A stretch of 64,000 bases of DNA. It comes from Pandoraea communis (lineage in GTDB: Bacteria > Pseudomonadota > Gammaproteobacteria > Burkholderiales > Burkholderiaceae). The stretch spans positions 186,001 to 250,000 of the forward strand of contig NZ_CABPSJ010000004.1 of assembly GCF_902459745.1 (NCBI RefSeq), written 5' to 3'. The notes beneath the pieces were generated by a model that saw nothing but the letters and a program-made list of their open reading frames with translations, was not told the origin of the DNA and ran no database searches. Shown here in pieces: positions 50,914 to 60,044 of the stretch. The position numbers and the translations under genes are program-made. Position 1 is the first letter of the stretch. Every line of letters starts with the position of its first letter.

Positions 50914-53900
50914 ATGAAACCACTTGCCATTTTGGCTGGCGTCATCGCGCTTTTTGCCGAACAACACGCCTTCGCCGCCAGCTTCATCATCACCAACGGC
51001 CTGACAAGCAATGCAGGGCAGATCCTGTCCAGCGGGCAGTCCGGCACGATCCAGAGCGGCGGCCTGCTTTCGGTCGCCGGCAGCACCATCGGTGTCTCCA
51101 TCACGGGCAACGCCACACTCGTCAATAACGGCACGATCAATATGACGGGCACCGGCCGCGCCATCCGCGACAACACGGGTGGTCTGAGCCTCACGGTGAC
51201 CAATGGTGTCGGAGCGAGCATGACCACGTTCGACGCCGACGTCATCCAGATGAATAAGGCGAACAGCAACGTCGTGTTCAACAACTATGGCACGCTGACC
51301 TCGACGAACAACTCCGCTCAAGGCAACCAGGCGATCGACTTCAACGCGATCACGACTGGCACCAACGTCCTGAACAACTTCGCGGGCGGTGTCATCCAGG
51401 CAAACGAAGCCGATGCCGTTCGCCCCGGCGTCAACGGCGTCATCAACAACGCCGGTATCATCCGCTCGACCAACAATCCAGGCAGCACCAGCAGCAGCGA
51501 CGGTGTCGATGCGCAAACGAACACCGGCGTCGTCGTCGTCAACTCGGGTACGGGTCTGATTCAGGGCGCACGCCACGGCATCACGGGGGGAGCCAACACC
51601 GCGACCGACGGTACATTCACACTCTCCGTCACGAACAACGCCGGTGGCACGATCCAGGGCATGAACGGCTCAGGGATCAACATCGACGGCTTCAACGCCA
51701 ACGAAGTCGTCACGATCAACAATGCGGGCTCGATCGTCGGCAATGGGGTGACTGGCGATGGCGATGGCGTGGACGTCGACGGCCTCGTCAACATCACCAA
51801 CTCGGGCACGATTCGTGGCGCAAAGGCGTTTAACGACGTGAGCGAAGGTGTGACCGCCGGCGGCGGCACGATCGTCAACAGTGGCACTATCATCGGCGAG
51901 AACACTGCGGGCGGTGTGGGCCGAGGCATTACGCTCGCCGGTGTCGACAAGGACCCGATCACCAAGCTGCCCATCACCCCGCAAGGCATCTACGCCAATT
52001 CGACTATCGTCAATAGCGGCCTCATTCGCGGCCAGAGCGACTCGGCCATCGCTGTGACCGGCAGCCGCAATGCGTTCACCGTGACTGTCGTCAACCAGGC
52101 GAGCGGCGTGCTCGAAGGCGGCGGTGCGACGGCGGCCGTCGTCAACACCGGCGCGAACGACGCGACCGTCATCAACTACGGGACGATCACCGCCGATCAG
52201 AACGGCAAGGCGGTCGATCTGGGCAGCGGCAACAGCACGCTGCAAATTCTCGGCGGCTCTGCCGTCGTGAACGGCGATGTGTCGGGCGGCACCGGCACCA
52301 GCACGTTGACTATCACGCCAGGCACCGGCAACGCATTCAACTACAACGGCGCGATCTCGAATTTCTCGGCCGTGAGTCTTGGTGCTGGCACCATCGCTCT
52401 GAATGGCGCCAGTTCCTACGCGGGCACGACCGCGATAGCGAGCGGGGCGACGGTGATCGTGGGCGACGCTTCACACCGAAACGCAACACTCGGATCCGGT
52501 CTGGCGACAGTGGCCGCAGGCGCCACGCTGGCGGGCTATGGCGGCACGCTCGGCAGCGTGACGAACGCGGGCATGATCGCCGTCGGAAGCGCATCGCCGG
52601 GCGCGGCGTCCGGTAGCACGGGTACGTTCACGATTGCTGGCGACTACGTCGGCAACAACGGAACGGCGTTGCTGAATGCATCCATCGCGAACGACAGCTC
52701 ATCGGTGGCCTCGGACAAGCTCTTGATCAACGGGAACGCCAGCGGTACCACTGCGCTCAAGGTCAACATCACTGGCGCAGGCGTAGCCACGACGGGCGCC
52801 GGCATCCAGCTCGTGCAGGTCAATGGAACGTCGGCGGCGGGCGCATTCAGGCTTGCTGCACCGGTGCAAGCGGGGGCCTATCAATACCTCCTGCGCGAGA
52901 GTGCTGCGGCGGGCACCGCAAGTTGGTATCTGTCAACGTCGTACGGCTCGGGCGCAACGGCGTACCGCGCGGCGGCCGTAGCCTATGCCATGACGCCGCA
53001 ACTCGTCACGGACTTTGGTTACACGACGCTCGGCCGTTTCCAGGAGCGCATGGGTAGCCTGCGCGGCGACGCAGGGGAAGGTGGCAGCCGCAGCGCCAAC
53101 GGCGTATGGGGGCGCGTATTCGGCAAGACGATGGACGCCGATATGTCGAGCCGCTTCAACGCCGACGAACGCATGTTTGCAGCGCAATTCGGGCGGGATT
53201 GGCGTTTGGCCACGGACGCCTCGGGCATGGGCGGCAGCGCCCACGCGGGGTTGACGGCGACCTTCGGTACGGCGTCGGCGTCATTCTCGGACAGTGCCCG
53301 CACGCTCGACCCGACGCTCTCCGCCGCGACCGGGTCGGTCACCATGCAGGCGCAGTCGGTGGGCGCGTACTGGACGCGCATTCTGCCGCAAGGGGCGTAC
53401 GTCGATGTGACCACGCAGGTCTCGCACTACCGCAACAAATATAGTGACGCGGGCGGTATCGGGGCGACCCAAAACGGCTTCGGTGCAGCGCTCTCGGGCG
53501 AGATCGGGCATCCATTCGCGATTCTGGGCTCGGGCGTCACCATCGAGCCGCAGGCGCAATTGGCTTATCAGTATTTGCACCTGAACGGCTTCAGTGACAG
53601 CGTGTCCGGCGTGTCGGGCAATACGACGAATGCGTTGCGCGGTCGCGTCGGCTTCAAGCTGGGTGCGCCAGATCTGGCGAACGTCGCGGGCATCGGTTCG
53701 GCGTCTCCCTATCTGACTTTCGACGTCGTGCACGACTTCCTGTCACCGGGGCAGACCAGCGTCGCTGGCGCGACCTTCGACAGTCGTCTCGCGAAGACGT
53801 GGTACGAACTGGGCGCCGGCATGGCAGCGACCTTGGGCCGCACATCGTCGCTGTACGCGAGCGTGAAGTACGCGCGCAACCTGGGTGGCGACTATCGTCG

Positions 53901-53940
53901 CAACGTGTACGGCCAGGTGGGATATCGCTACCACTGGTAA
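50914..53940 (+). CDS. Classical (type Va) autotransporter with beta-helix passenger
   Basis: A 1008-residue protein. Residues 1-21 are a signal peptide (LAILAGVIALFAEQHAFA). The passenger, about 22-730, is Asn/Thr/Gly-rich with many short beta-helix rungs (VNNGTIN, INNAGI, ITNSGTIRG, IVNSGTIIG) and a GAGTIALNGASSYAGTT repeat of the autotransporter-associated type. The C-terminal 270 residues form the 12-strand translocator (NGVWGRVFGK onwards) and end in aromatic YRYHW, needed for Bam insertion. No catalytic triad for a serine protease and no RGD were noticed, so adhesin or biofilm function is more likely. It borders the low-GC accessory region. Confidence 0.92.
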   Translation: MKPLAILAGVIALFAEQHAFAASFIITNGLTSNAGQILSSGQSGTIQSGGLLSVAGSTIGVSITGNATLVNNGTINMTGTGRAIRDNTGGLSLTVTNGVGASMTTFDADVIQMNKANSNVVFNNYGTLTSTNNSAQGNQAIDFNAITTGTNVLNNFAGGVIQANEADAVRPGVNGVINNAGIIRSTNNPGSTSSSDGVDAQTNTGVVVVNSGTGLIQGARHGITGGANTATDGTFTLSVTNNAGGTIQGMNGSGINIDGFNANEVVTINNAGSIVGNGVTGDGDGVDVDGLVNITNSGTIRGAKAFNDVSEGVTAGGGTIVNSGTIIGENTAGGVGRGITLAGVDKDPITKLPITPQGIYANSTIVNSGLIRGQSDSAIAVTGSRNAFTVTVVNQASGVLEGGGATAAVVNTGANDATVINYGTITADQNGKAVDLGSGNSTLQILGGSAVVNGDVSGGTGTSTLTITPGTGNAFNYNGAISNFSAVSLGAGTIALNGASSYAGTTAIASGATVIVGDASHRNATLGSGLATVAAGATLAGYGGTLGSVTNAGMIAVGSASPGAASGSTGTFTIAGDYVGNNGTALLNASIANDSSSVASDKLLINGNASGTTALKVNITGAGVATTGAGIQLVQVNGTSAAGAFRLAAPVQAGAYQYLLRESAAAGTASWYLSTSYGSGATAYRAAAVAYAMTPQLVTDFGYTTLGRFQERMGSLRGDAGEGGSRSANGVWGRVFGKTMDADMSSRFNADERMFAAQFGRDWRLATDASGMGGSAHAGLTATFGTASASFSDSARTLDPTLSAATGSVTMQAQSVGAYWTRILPQGAYVDVTTQVSHYRNKYSDAGGIGATQNGFGAALSGEIGHPFAILGSGVTIEPQAQLAYQYLHLNGFSDSVSGVSGNTTNALRGRVGFKLGAPDLANVAGIGSASPYLTFDVVHDFLSPGQTSVAGATFDSRLAKTWYELGAGMAATLGRTSSLYASVKYARNLGGDYRRNVYGQVGYRYHW

Positions 53941-54387
53941 AAAGCGAGGGCGGACGGGCGCCATTCGCAGGTTGATCCGGCGGCCAGGGGGGGGGCACCG
54001 AACCCAATGGCCGCCGGCCGCACTACCCTGCATCCGGCGCAGGATACCCGCACCATAGCGTTCATCCTCCGGCTGAGCCAGCTCGTATCGTGATCCGACC
54101 GTTGTCGTATTTCCCGCATCTTATTGCTTTGGCGGTACTGATTGGGTGACTCGGCGTGACTCACATTGTCATCACCGAACTTGCCAAGCGAACGCAAGCC
54201 ACCGCAGACTTGCGCTTCAACGAATTTGCCACTGACACCGCGAACAAGGTACAAGGTCAGTTGCTGCGCTATGTCGATATCCTGCCGGGGTGGCGAGGGC
54301 TCTGGTCGGTCGTCGGCACGCCCACATCCGAAGCGTTTCGCGACTACACAGACGCGTTGCACATTCGGGACCGGTTCCCTTCGACGA
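53941..54387. other. Intergenic stretch of 447 bp, no supported gene
   Basis: Lies between the autotransporter and the LysE gene. Open frames here on both strands lack ribosome-binding sites and homology. No clear terminator was found after the autotransporter. Confidence 0.6.
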
Positions 54388-55014
54388 TCAATTGCCGCCC
54401 TTCCGATAGAGGGCGAGCCCGCCAGCGAGCGTGAACATGACAACGGCACACACGCGGTTCAGGCGTCGCAGGCCGCGTGCCGTCATCAGGCGCGCGGCCT
54501 GCACGCCACCGGTGGCATAGAGCGTCATCACCATGATGTCGACGGCGGCCGAAACGATGGCCAGCACGGCATACTGCGGCGCGAGCGGCATCGACGTATC
54601 GACGAACTGCGGCAGAAATGCCGTGAAAAACAGCAGGATCTTCGGATTGGTCAACGCGACACCGAAGCTGCGCAGGAAGACGCGTCGTGCGCTCAGATCC
54701 GACTTGATGCGCACTTGGCTGAGATCCTGTGGATGATGGCGCCACAATTGAACAGCAAGCCAGACAAGATAGGCGACACCAACCCATTTGACCGTCGCAA
54801 ATAACGACGCCGACGCCATGAGCAGTGCGCCGAGTCCCGCGCCCACCGCAGCGACGACCAGCATGTCGGAGAGTGCTGCGCCGCACATCCCCACGATCAC
54901 CACGCGCCAGTTACCCGAAATGCCGTTCGCGAGCGCGAGCAGCGTGGTGGGGCCGGGGATCAGGCCACCGATCAGGGCGGCAGTAGCGAAAATTGCGAGC
55001 GTGGAGAGTGGCAT
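54388..55014 (-). CDS. LysE/RhtB family amino-acid exporter
   Basis: A 208-residue inner-membrane protein with about six helices. FATAALIGGLIPGPTTLLALANGISG is the family opening with the conserved PGP, and FLRSFGVALTNPKILLFFTAFLPQFVD is the central signature. Members export amino acids such as lysine, threonine or homoserine lactone; the substrate is not shown. ATG 55014 starts the homology; upstream codons to 55074 do not fit. Confidence 0.9.
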   Translation of the reverse strand: MPLSTLAIFATAALIGGLIPGPTTLLALANGISGNWRVVIVGMCGAALSDMLVVAAVGAGLGALLMASASLFATVKWVGVAYLVWLAVQLWRHHPQDLSQVRIKSDLSARRVFLRSFGVALTNPKILLFFTAFLPQFVDTSMPLAPQYAVLAIVSAAVDIMVMTLYATGGVQAARLMTARGLRRLNRVCAVVMFTLAGGLALYRKGGN

Positions 55015-55115
55015 GGCGAAATATCGGTGACTGGGCGAAACTGCCAGTCTTGCAGATACCATCGAAGGCAGCAAGCAGCGGATTCGGCTTGTGCATCGAG
55101 GCGATTGTCAGCGTG

Positions 55116-56156
55116 TCAGCGTGGACGAACGAGCGTGCGACGCTCGTAATCGAGCGATCCCATCTCTGCCAGACGGCTGATCGTGCGTGACAGATCGCGC
55201 CAGTCGCTCAGGGCGTCGAGCGCAGGAATGAGTGGTGCGTCCGAGGCGATCAGCAGCGTGCGTCGACGGTCGTAGCAGATGTCGATCAGCCACAGGAATC
55301 GTTGCAGCGTATCGGGGCGTTGCAGACGTTCGACGTGCAGGTCGTCGACGATCAGCGATTGCCAGTGCTCCGCGAGCGCGAGGTAATCCAGATGCGAACG
55401 ATGAGCGACGCACAGGTCGTCGAAACTTGCCCAAAGCACACGGTTTCCTGCGCTTCGTGCAGCCAGGGTGCGGCCCGCCAGCGCCACCTCCGACGGCGCC
55501 GATGCGGGCATCCCCTCCAACTCGATGTAACGCGCAGGCAAGACGTCGCGGGCATATTCCAGCGGTGCGATCCAGCGCGGCAACCGTGCCGCTTCACCGC
55601 CCAGGCGGTAATCGGTGGCGCCGTCGAAATGGATGATCGCGAAGCGTTGCAGAATCACCGCGATGGTCGGTTCGAAACGTTCGTGAAACTCGGGATCGGG
55701 CAGTAACTGTTGTGGCGCGTAGTTCGACGTCAGCACCAACCGTACGCCGCGTGCGAGTGCCATGTCGAGAAAGCGACCGATCAGGAAGGCATCGGCGATG
55801 TCGTGGACGTGAAACTCGTCGAAGCAAAGCAGTTCAACGCCTTCCAGCCATCGGTTGGCGACGGCGGCGAGCCGGTCGTCGCATTTTGGTTCGCGCACGA
55901 GTTGGCGGTGTATGTCGCGCAGGAATTCGTGAAAGTGCACACGCCGCTTTTCGCACACGGCGATGGCGAAGGCCGCGTCGACGACGAGGCTTTTGCCGCG
56001 CCCGGGCGGACCGTAGCAATACACGCCGTCGACGGCGGCTCGGCTCGTGCTTGTGTCCGTCAGCCGGGCAAGTGCGGCGATGGTCTCGCGTTGACGAAGA
56101 TCGGGGCGGAGGTGGCGCTCGGCCAGCGCTTGCGTTACGCGCGCGGCGTCGATCAT
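55116..56156 (-). CDS. zapE: AFG1/ZapE-type AAA ATPase
   Basis: A 346-residue P-loop ATPase related to ZapE, a cell-division ATPase that acts on the Z-ring in E. coli, and to mitochondrial AFG1. Walker A is GPPGRGKS (49-56), Walker B LCFDEFHVHD (110-119), sensor region LVLTSNYAPQQL. DDLCVAHRSHLDYLALA and LIDICYDRRRTLLIAS are C-terminal family blocks. Burkholderiales usually encode another ZapE next to the 2-oxoglutarate dehydrogenase genes, so this solitary copy may be a paralogue. ATG 56156 is used. Confidence 0.87.
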   Translation of the reverse strand: MIDAARVTQALAERHLRPDLRQRETIAALARLTDTSTSRAAVDGVYCYGPPGRGKSLVVDAAFAIAVCEKRRVHFHEFLRDIHRQLVREPKCDDRLAAVANRWLEGVELLCFDEFHVHDIADAFLIGRFLDMALARGVRLVLTSNYAPQQLLPDPEFHERFEPTIAVILQRFAIIHFDGATDYRLGGEAARLPRWIAPLEYARDVLPARYIELEGMPASAPSEVALAGRTLAARSAGNRVLWASFDDLCVAHRSHLDYLALAEHWQSLIVDDLHVERLQRPDTLQRFLWLIDICYDRRRTLLIASDAPLIPALDALSDWRDLSRTISRLAEMGSLDYERRTLVRPR

Positions 56157-56474
56157 GAAAGGGAGACTCCGGATAACAGAGGCCGGCGCATGACCAGCCA
56201 ACGAGCGCCACTATACCGGCGCGGTGCGACGGCGGCCAATACGAAATTCGGCGCGGTGCTATCGCATTTCGGCATTGCCGGTCTGCTTTCTGGCGTACGC
56301 AGAATGCTGCTAGAATCGCCGCAGGCCGATGTTGCCTGCCGCTCGCACCCGTGTCCGGGATCGGTGAAAGCATCGCAGGAGTCGCATGTCCGTCCCGTTC
56401 ATCAGGCGACGCGCATCAGCAACGCGAGCACTGATCGAATTCGTCGCCACCGAACACTAGCAAGGATGGTAAAC
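56157..56474. other. Divergent intergenic region of 318 bp
   Basis: Holds the upstream regions of zapE (leftward) and the glyoxalase-fold gene (rightward). A TAGAAT at 56311-56316 could be a -10 element for the latter, but no matching -35 is evident. No gene is supported. Confidence 0.4.
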
Positions 56475-57008
56475 ATGCGAACCTATCTCGACGCCAAGAT
56501 CATGGCCAAGTCGTTGCGCGAGCGTCTCGCGCGCGAGGGCATCGACATTTCCCACGCGCAAGCTCTGGAATCCGTCGCCGCGCAGTTCGGCTTCGCGGAC
56601 TGGAACGTGCTCGCCGCCAAACTCGCGTCTGCCCCGGCGGACGGGATCGTCTTCGACACCGTCGCGCCGATTCACCGCATCTTCGACGAAGCGAAGGCAC
56701 GCGAATTCTATGTGGACTTTCTGGGTTTTCAGATCGATTGGGAGCACCGCTTCGCCGAAGGTATGCCCCTGTACTGTCAGGTTTCGCGCGCGGGGATGAC
56801 ATTGCACCTGTCAGGCCATTTCGGCGACGCGAGTCCCGGTGCGACGACGTTCGTCTTCATGCGCGGCGTCGAGGCGTATCAGCGCGATCTGTCCGGCAAG
56901 CGCTATCCCAATATGAATCCCGGCATCGAGGCGCTCGACTGGGGCAAACAAATGACGGTGACCGATCCGTTCAATAATCGTATCCGCTTCTGCGAACCGA
57001 GCGACTGA
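56475..57008 (+). CDS. Glyoxalase/bleomycin-resistance superfamily protein
   Basis: A 177-residue protein with a helical N-terminal domain (AKSLRERLAREGIDISHAQA, LESVAAQFGFADWNVLAAKL) followed by a vicinal-oxygen-chelate fold half: HRIFDEAKAREFYVDFLGF, MTLHLSGHFGD and MTVTDPFNNRIRFCE. This two-part layout is typical of proteins annotated as glyoxalase superfamily of unknown substrate. AAGGA lies 8 nt upstream of ATG 56475; ATG 56466 is also in frame. Confidence 0.85.
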   Translation: MRTYLDAKIMAKSLRERLAREGIDISHAQALESVAAQFGFADWNVLAAKLASAPADGIVFDTVAPIHRIFDEAKAREFYVDFLGFQIDWEHRFAEGMPLYCQVSRAGMTLHLSGHFGDASPGATTFVFMRGVEAYQRDLSGKRYPNMNPGIEALDWGKQMTVTDPFNNRIRFCEPSD

Positions 57009-57071
57009 GGGCACGTCCCCCTGCGAACGGTCATCGCAGTATGTGGCGATGACCGTCGATGCCATCCTCTC

Positions 57072-57518
57072 TCATTGCCCGTAGAGCGGCCCGTCCCAAC
57101 CGTCGAGGTATTTGGGTAAATCGTCCTGCACGTCCAATACGCGATGACGATAGAACAGGTGCATCGTCGGTTGCAGGTCGGCGGGCAGCCTGGTGTCGTG
57201 TGCCCGCGCGAGTCGTGCATTCGGCACGACGTACATCTCCAAACGATTGGTGCCATGAAGGGTCTCGCCGCACGCGGCGCAGAAGCGTCGCGACATCTTG
57301 CGCGACGGATGCGAAAACGTGTGCGTGGCGCCCGCGATCGCCACTTGCGACGGCGCCCAGGCGGTCGCCGCCAGCACCGGCGTACCGTAAAAGTCGCGGC
57401 AGGCGTTGCAGTGGCACAAGGCGCGTGCGGCGGGCTTGCCGGTGAGTGTCATCGAGACGCTGCCGCACTGGCAGGCTACCGTGATCGCTGCGGTTCCCGG
57501 GGTTGTCGTGTCGGTCAT
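57072..57518 (-). CDS. GFA family (glutathione-dependent formaldehyde-activating enzyme-like) protein
   Basis: A 148-residue zinc-binding protein of the GFA (CENP-V/Mss4-like) fold. Metal ligands are CQCGSV, CHCNACRDFYG and CAACGETLHG. Despite the family name, most members have no proven formaldehyde activity, so no reaction is assigned. It is convergent with the glyoxalase-fold gene and divergent from the acetyltransferase gene. Confidence 0.88.
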   Translation of the reverse strand: MTDTTTPGTAAITVACQCGSVSMTLTGKPAARALCHCNACRDFYGTPVLAATAWAPSQVAIAGATHTFSHPSRKMSRRFCAACGETLHGTNRLEMYVVPNARLARAHDTRLPADLQPTMHLFYRHRVLDVQDDLPKYLDGWDGPLYGQ

Positions 57519-57736
57519 GAGAGCCTATCGAGGGCAAAGGGGCGCACGCGGCGCGACGGCGTAAGCATACGAGGATGCTTCGGGCGCGTGTCCCTGCTGA
57601 AATTGGCGGGTTGCGTATTCCCTCGTGCGCATTCTTCGGGATACCCCGCTGTTACCGGGGAACGCGCAAGGAGGCAGCGAATGCGCTAACGTATGTGCTT
57701 TGCGTATGTCCGTATCCCCAAACGAGGAAGTCTGGC

Positions 57737-58603
57737 ATGTCTCATCCCTTCGATCCAGAGCGCTATTTCCGGCGCATTGGCTATACCGGCCCGCGTGAAG
57801 CCACGCTCGATGTTCTGCGCGCGGTGCACTCGCTGCATCCTTTGGCGATCCCCTTCGAAAACCTCGATCCGATTTGCGGCCGGCCGGTCGAGGTCGATCT
57901 GCCGTCGGTCGTCGCCAAGTTGCTCGACGGGGGGCGCGGCGGCTACTGCTTCGAGCAGAACGCCTTGTTCGCCAACGCGCTGACGCATCTGGGTTTCGCC
58001 GTGACGCCGTTGATCGGGCGCGTTGCGTGGGGACGTTCGTTCGATGCGGAAGCGCCGCTGACGCACATGTTGTTGCGTGTCGATCTGGACGGCGAGGCTT
58101 TGCTGGCCGATGTAGGCTTCGGCTCCGTGACCCTCACGGCGCCGCTGCGCCTGCAATCGACACAACCGCAATCGACCTTGCTGGAAACGTTTCAGTTGGA
58201 GGCGGTCGGTGCGGACGATGGCGCGCCGCCCAGCGAGTATCGTTTGAGCGTGCGCTCGGCACAGCGGTGGCTGCCTGTGTATCGTTTTACGCCGAAGCCC
58301 GCCGAATGGATCGATTACAAGCTGGGCAATTGGTACACGTCGAGTGCGCCGGACTCGATCTTCCTGAATCAACTCATCGCATGCCGTGTGCTGCCGCAGG
58401 GACGGATCGCCTTGCTCAACACAACGCTCACGGAGCGCTCCGCACAAGGCGAACTCGTGACGGAAACCGATATCGCATCGGGCGCGCAACTCGCGCAGAT
58501 TCTGCGGGAGCGATTCGGTCTGACGCTCGACGGCATCGATACCGATGTGCTGTATAAGCGTGCGAAAGCGTGCGCCGCCAAGGCGGCTGAGTCACGGCAA
58601 TAG
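57737..58603 (+). CDS. nat: Arylamine N-acetyltransferase
   Basis: Transfers acetyl from acetyl-CoA to arylamines and hydrazines, a detoxification step. The 288 residues show the Cys-His-Asp triad: Cys71 in GGYCFEQN, His110 in LTHMLLRV and Asp125 in ADVGFGS. The N-terminus FDPERYFRRIGYTGP and IPFENLDPICGRPV are NAT signatures. Start 57737 fits the family; the open frame upstream to 57575 has no homology. It is followed by a strong terminator. Confidence 0.93.
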   Translation: MSHPFDPERYFRRIGYTGPREATLDVLRAVHSLHPLAIPFENLDPICGRPVEVDLPSVVAKLLDGGRGGYCFEQNALFANALTHLGFAVTPLIGRVAWGRSFDAEAPLTHMLLRVDLDGEALLADVGFGSVTLTAPLRLQSTQPQSTLLETFQLEAVGADDGAPPSEYRLSVRSAQRWLPVYRFTPKPAEWIDYKLGNWYTSSAPDSIFLNQLIACRVLPQGRIALLNTTLTERSAQGELVTETDIASGAQLAQILRERFGLTLDGIDTDVLYKRAKACAAKAAESRQ

Positions 58604-58643
58604 CATTGGCGATGGCTTCCCGTCGCGCGTTTGCGTGAAACGA

Positions 58644-58674
58644 AAAGGCCGCCTCCGGAGGGGAGGCGGCCTTT
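58644..58674. terminator. Bidirectional terminator between nat and the MFS gene
   Basis: AAAGGCCGCCTCC and GGAGGCGGCCTTT form a perfect 13-bp stem with a short loop, A-rich on the left and T-rich on the right. Confidence 0.85.
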
Positions 58675-58705
58675 GTCGTTGCGCCGTGTTATCTGTCGAT
58701 GTGTG

Positions 58706-59953
58706 TCAGTGGGCCGAAACTGTGCCCGGCCACATCCGCACCACGAGTGCTCCGATGGCGGCAAGCGTGGCGAGCGATGCAACGCCCGTCCAACCCCAGT
58801 GTGCCAGTGCCTGAGCGCCGAGCGCTGCGCCTATCGACATGCCGATGAACACGCCGACGAAGAGCACCGCGTTCAGACGGCTGCGGGCGGCGGGCTCGAT
58901 GCCGTACACGATGGTCTGATGCGATACGAGCGCCACCTGCACCCCCAGATCGAAACCGATGGCGGCCAGGCCGATCAACCACAACTGAGCGTGCGCGCCG
59001 AGCATGGGGGCGAGCAGCATCGCTGCAAACGAGACGGCTACCAGACCCGCACCGAGACGCGTCACGATCTGCGGCCCGCGACGATCGGCAATACGCCCGG
59101 CCAACGGCGCACCAAGTGCACCGGCGGCACCTGCCAGACCGAAGGCGCCTGCCGCAGCAGCCCCCAGATGGAACGGCGCTTCGTGAAGCATCACCGCCAG
59201 CGTCGACCAGAAGGCACTGAACCCGACCGACAGCAAGCCCTGCGCCACAGCGGCACGGCGCAACGCCGGATGACGCCGCCACAGGCTGGCCACCGAGCCG
59301 ATTAACTGGCGATAAGTCATCTGCGTCGTCGGATGGAACGACGGCAGACCGCGCCATGCCACGACACCAAAGCCGGCCACGCTGATGGCGGCGACGACGT
59401 ACATCGCGCGCCAGCCGAAGTTCTGCGCGACGAAACCCGACACGACCCGCGAGAGCAGAATGCCCAGCAACAACCCGGTCATCACCGTGCCGACCACCCG
59501 GCCCCGGATCGATTCGGGAGCGAGCGCGGCCGCCGCAGGCACGATGTCTTGCGCCATCGTCGCCGTCAGGCCGATGGCCAGACTCGCGGCGAGCAGCGTG
59601 CCGATGCCCGGCGCGAAGGCAGCCAGCAGCAGCGCGAGCGTGAGAATCGCGCCCTTGACCAGCACGATACGACGCCGATCGATGATGTCGCCAAGCGGCA
59701 CCAGCAGCAGAATGCCAAGCGCGTAGCCAAGCTGGGTGAGCGTGGGCACCCAGCCGACGGTCGTGTTGGCCGCGTGGATGTCGTCGGTCATGATGCCGAG
59801 CATCGGCTGAGCGTAGTACAGCGAGGCAACCGTCAGGCCGGTGCCGGTGGCCAGTAACAGGATCAGCCGGGCGGACAATTCGGGCTGAGGCCGGACAGCG
59901 GCCTGAGCCGTGCCGTTCTTGCCGGCCGCATCACTTGTTTGAGCGGAACTCAT
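58706..59953 (-). CDS. MFS transporter, drug efflux type
   Basis: A 415-residue 12-helix transporter. ATGTGLTVASLYYAQPMLGIM and VPLGDIIDRRRIVLVKG (motif A) place it in the same branch as the MFS at 31.9 kb, with which it shares GRVVGTVMTGLLLGILLSRVVSG (motif C-like). It is divergent from a LysR gene that probably controls it. ATG 59953 is used. Substrate unknown. Confidence 0.88.
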   Translation of the reverse strand: MSSAQTSDAAGKNGTAQAAVRPQPELSARLILLLATGTGLTVASLYYAQPMLGIMTDDIHAANTTVGWVPTLTQLGYALGILLLVPLGDIIDRRRIVLVKGAILTLALLLAAFAPGIGTLLAASLAIGLTATMAQDIVPAAAALAPESIRGRVVGTVMTGLLLGILLSRVVSGFVAQNFGWRAMYVVAAISVAGFGVVAWRGLPSFHPTTQMTYRQLIGSVASLWRRHPALRRAAVAQGLLSVGFSAFWSTLAVMLHEAPFHLGAAAAGAFGLAGAAGALGAPLAGRIADRRGPQIVTRLGAGLVAVSFAAMLLAPMLGAHAQLWLIGLAAIGFDLGVQVALVSHQTIVYGIEPAARSRLNAVLFVGVFIGMSIGAALGAQALAHWGWTGVASLATLAAIGALVVRMWPGTVSAH

Positions 59954-59995
59954 CAGGGGGACTCCGGTAGCAAAAGTATGGGCGTAGTGTCTCGC

Positions 59996-60024
59996 TTGGT
60001 GCGGTGCAGCGGTAGGCCTATAAT
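59996..60024 (+). promoter_or_regulatory. Probable promoter of the LysR gene
   Basis: TTGGTG and a perfect TATAAT are separated by 17 bp, 20 bp before the LysR start region and within the divergent gap with the MFS gene. Confidence 0.5.
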
Positions 60025-60044
60025 CCGTACAACATTTATACGTG

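Noticed and set aside
54166-54804. 212-codon plus-strand open frame before and across the LysE gene
   Set aside because: Antisense to lysE for most of its length, with no homology.
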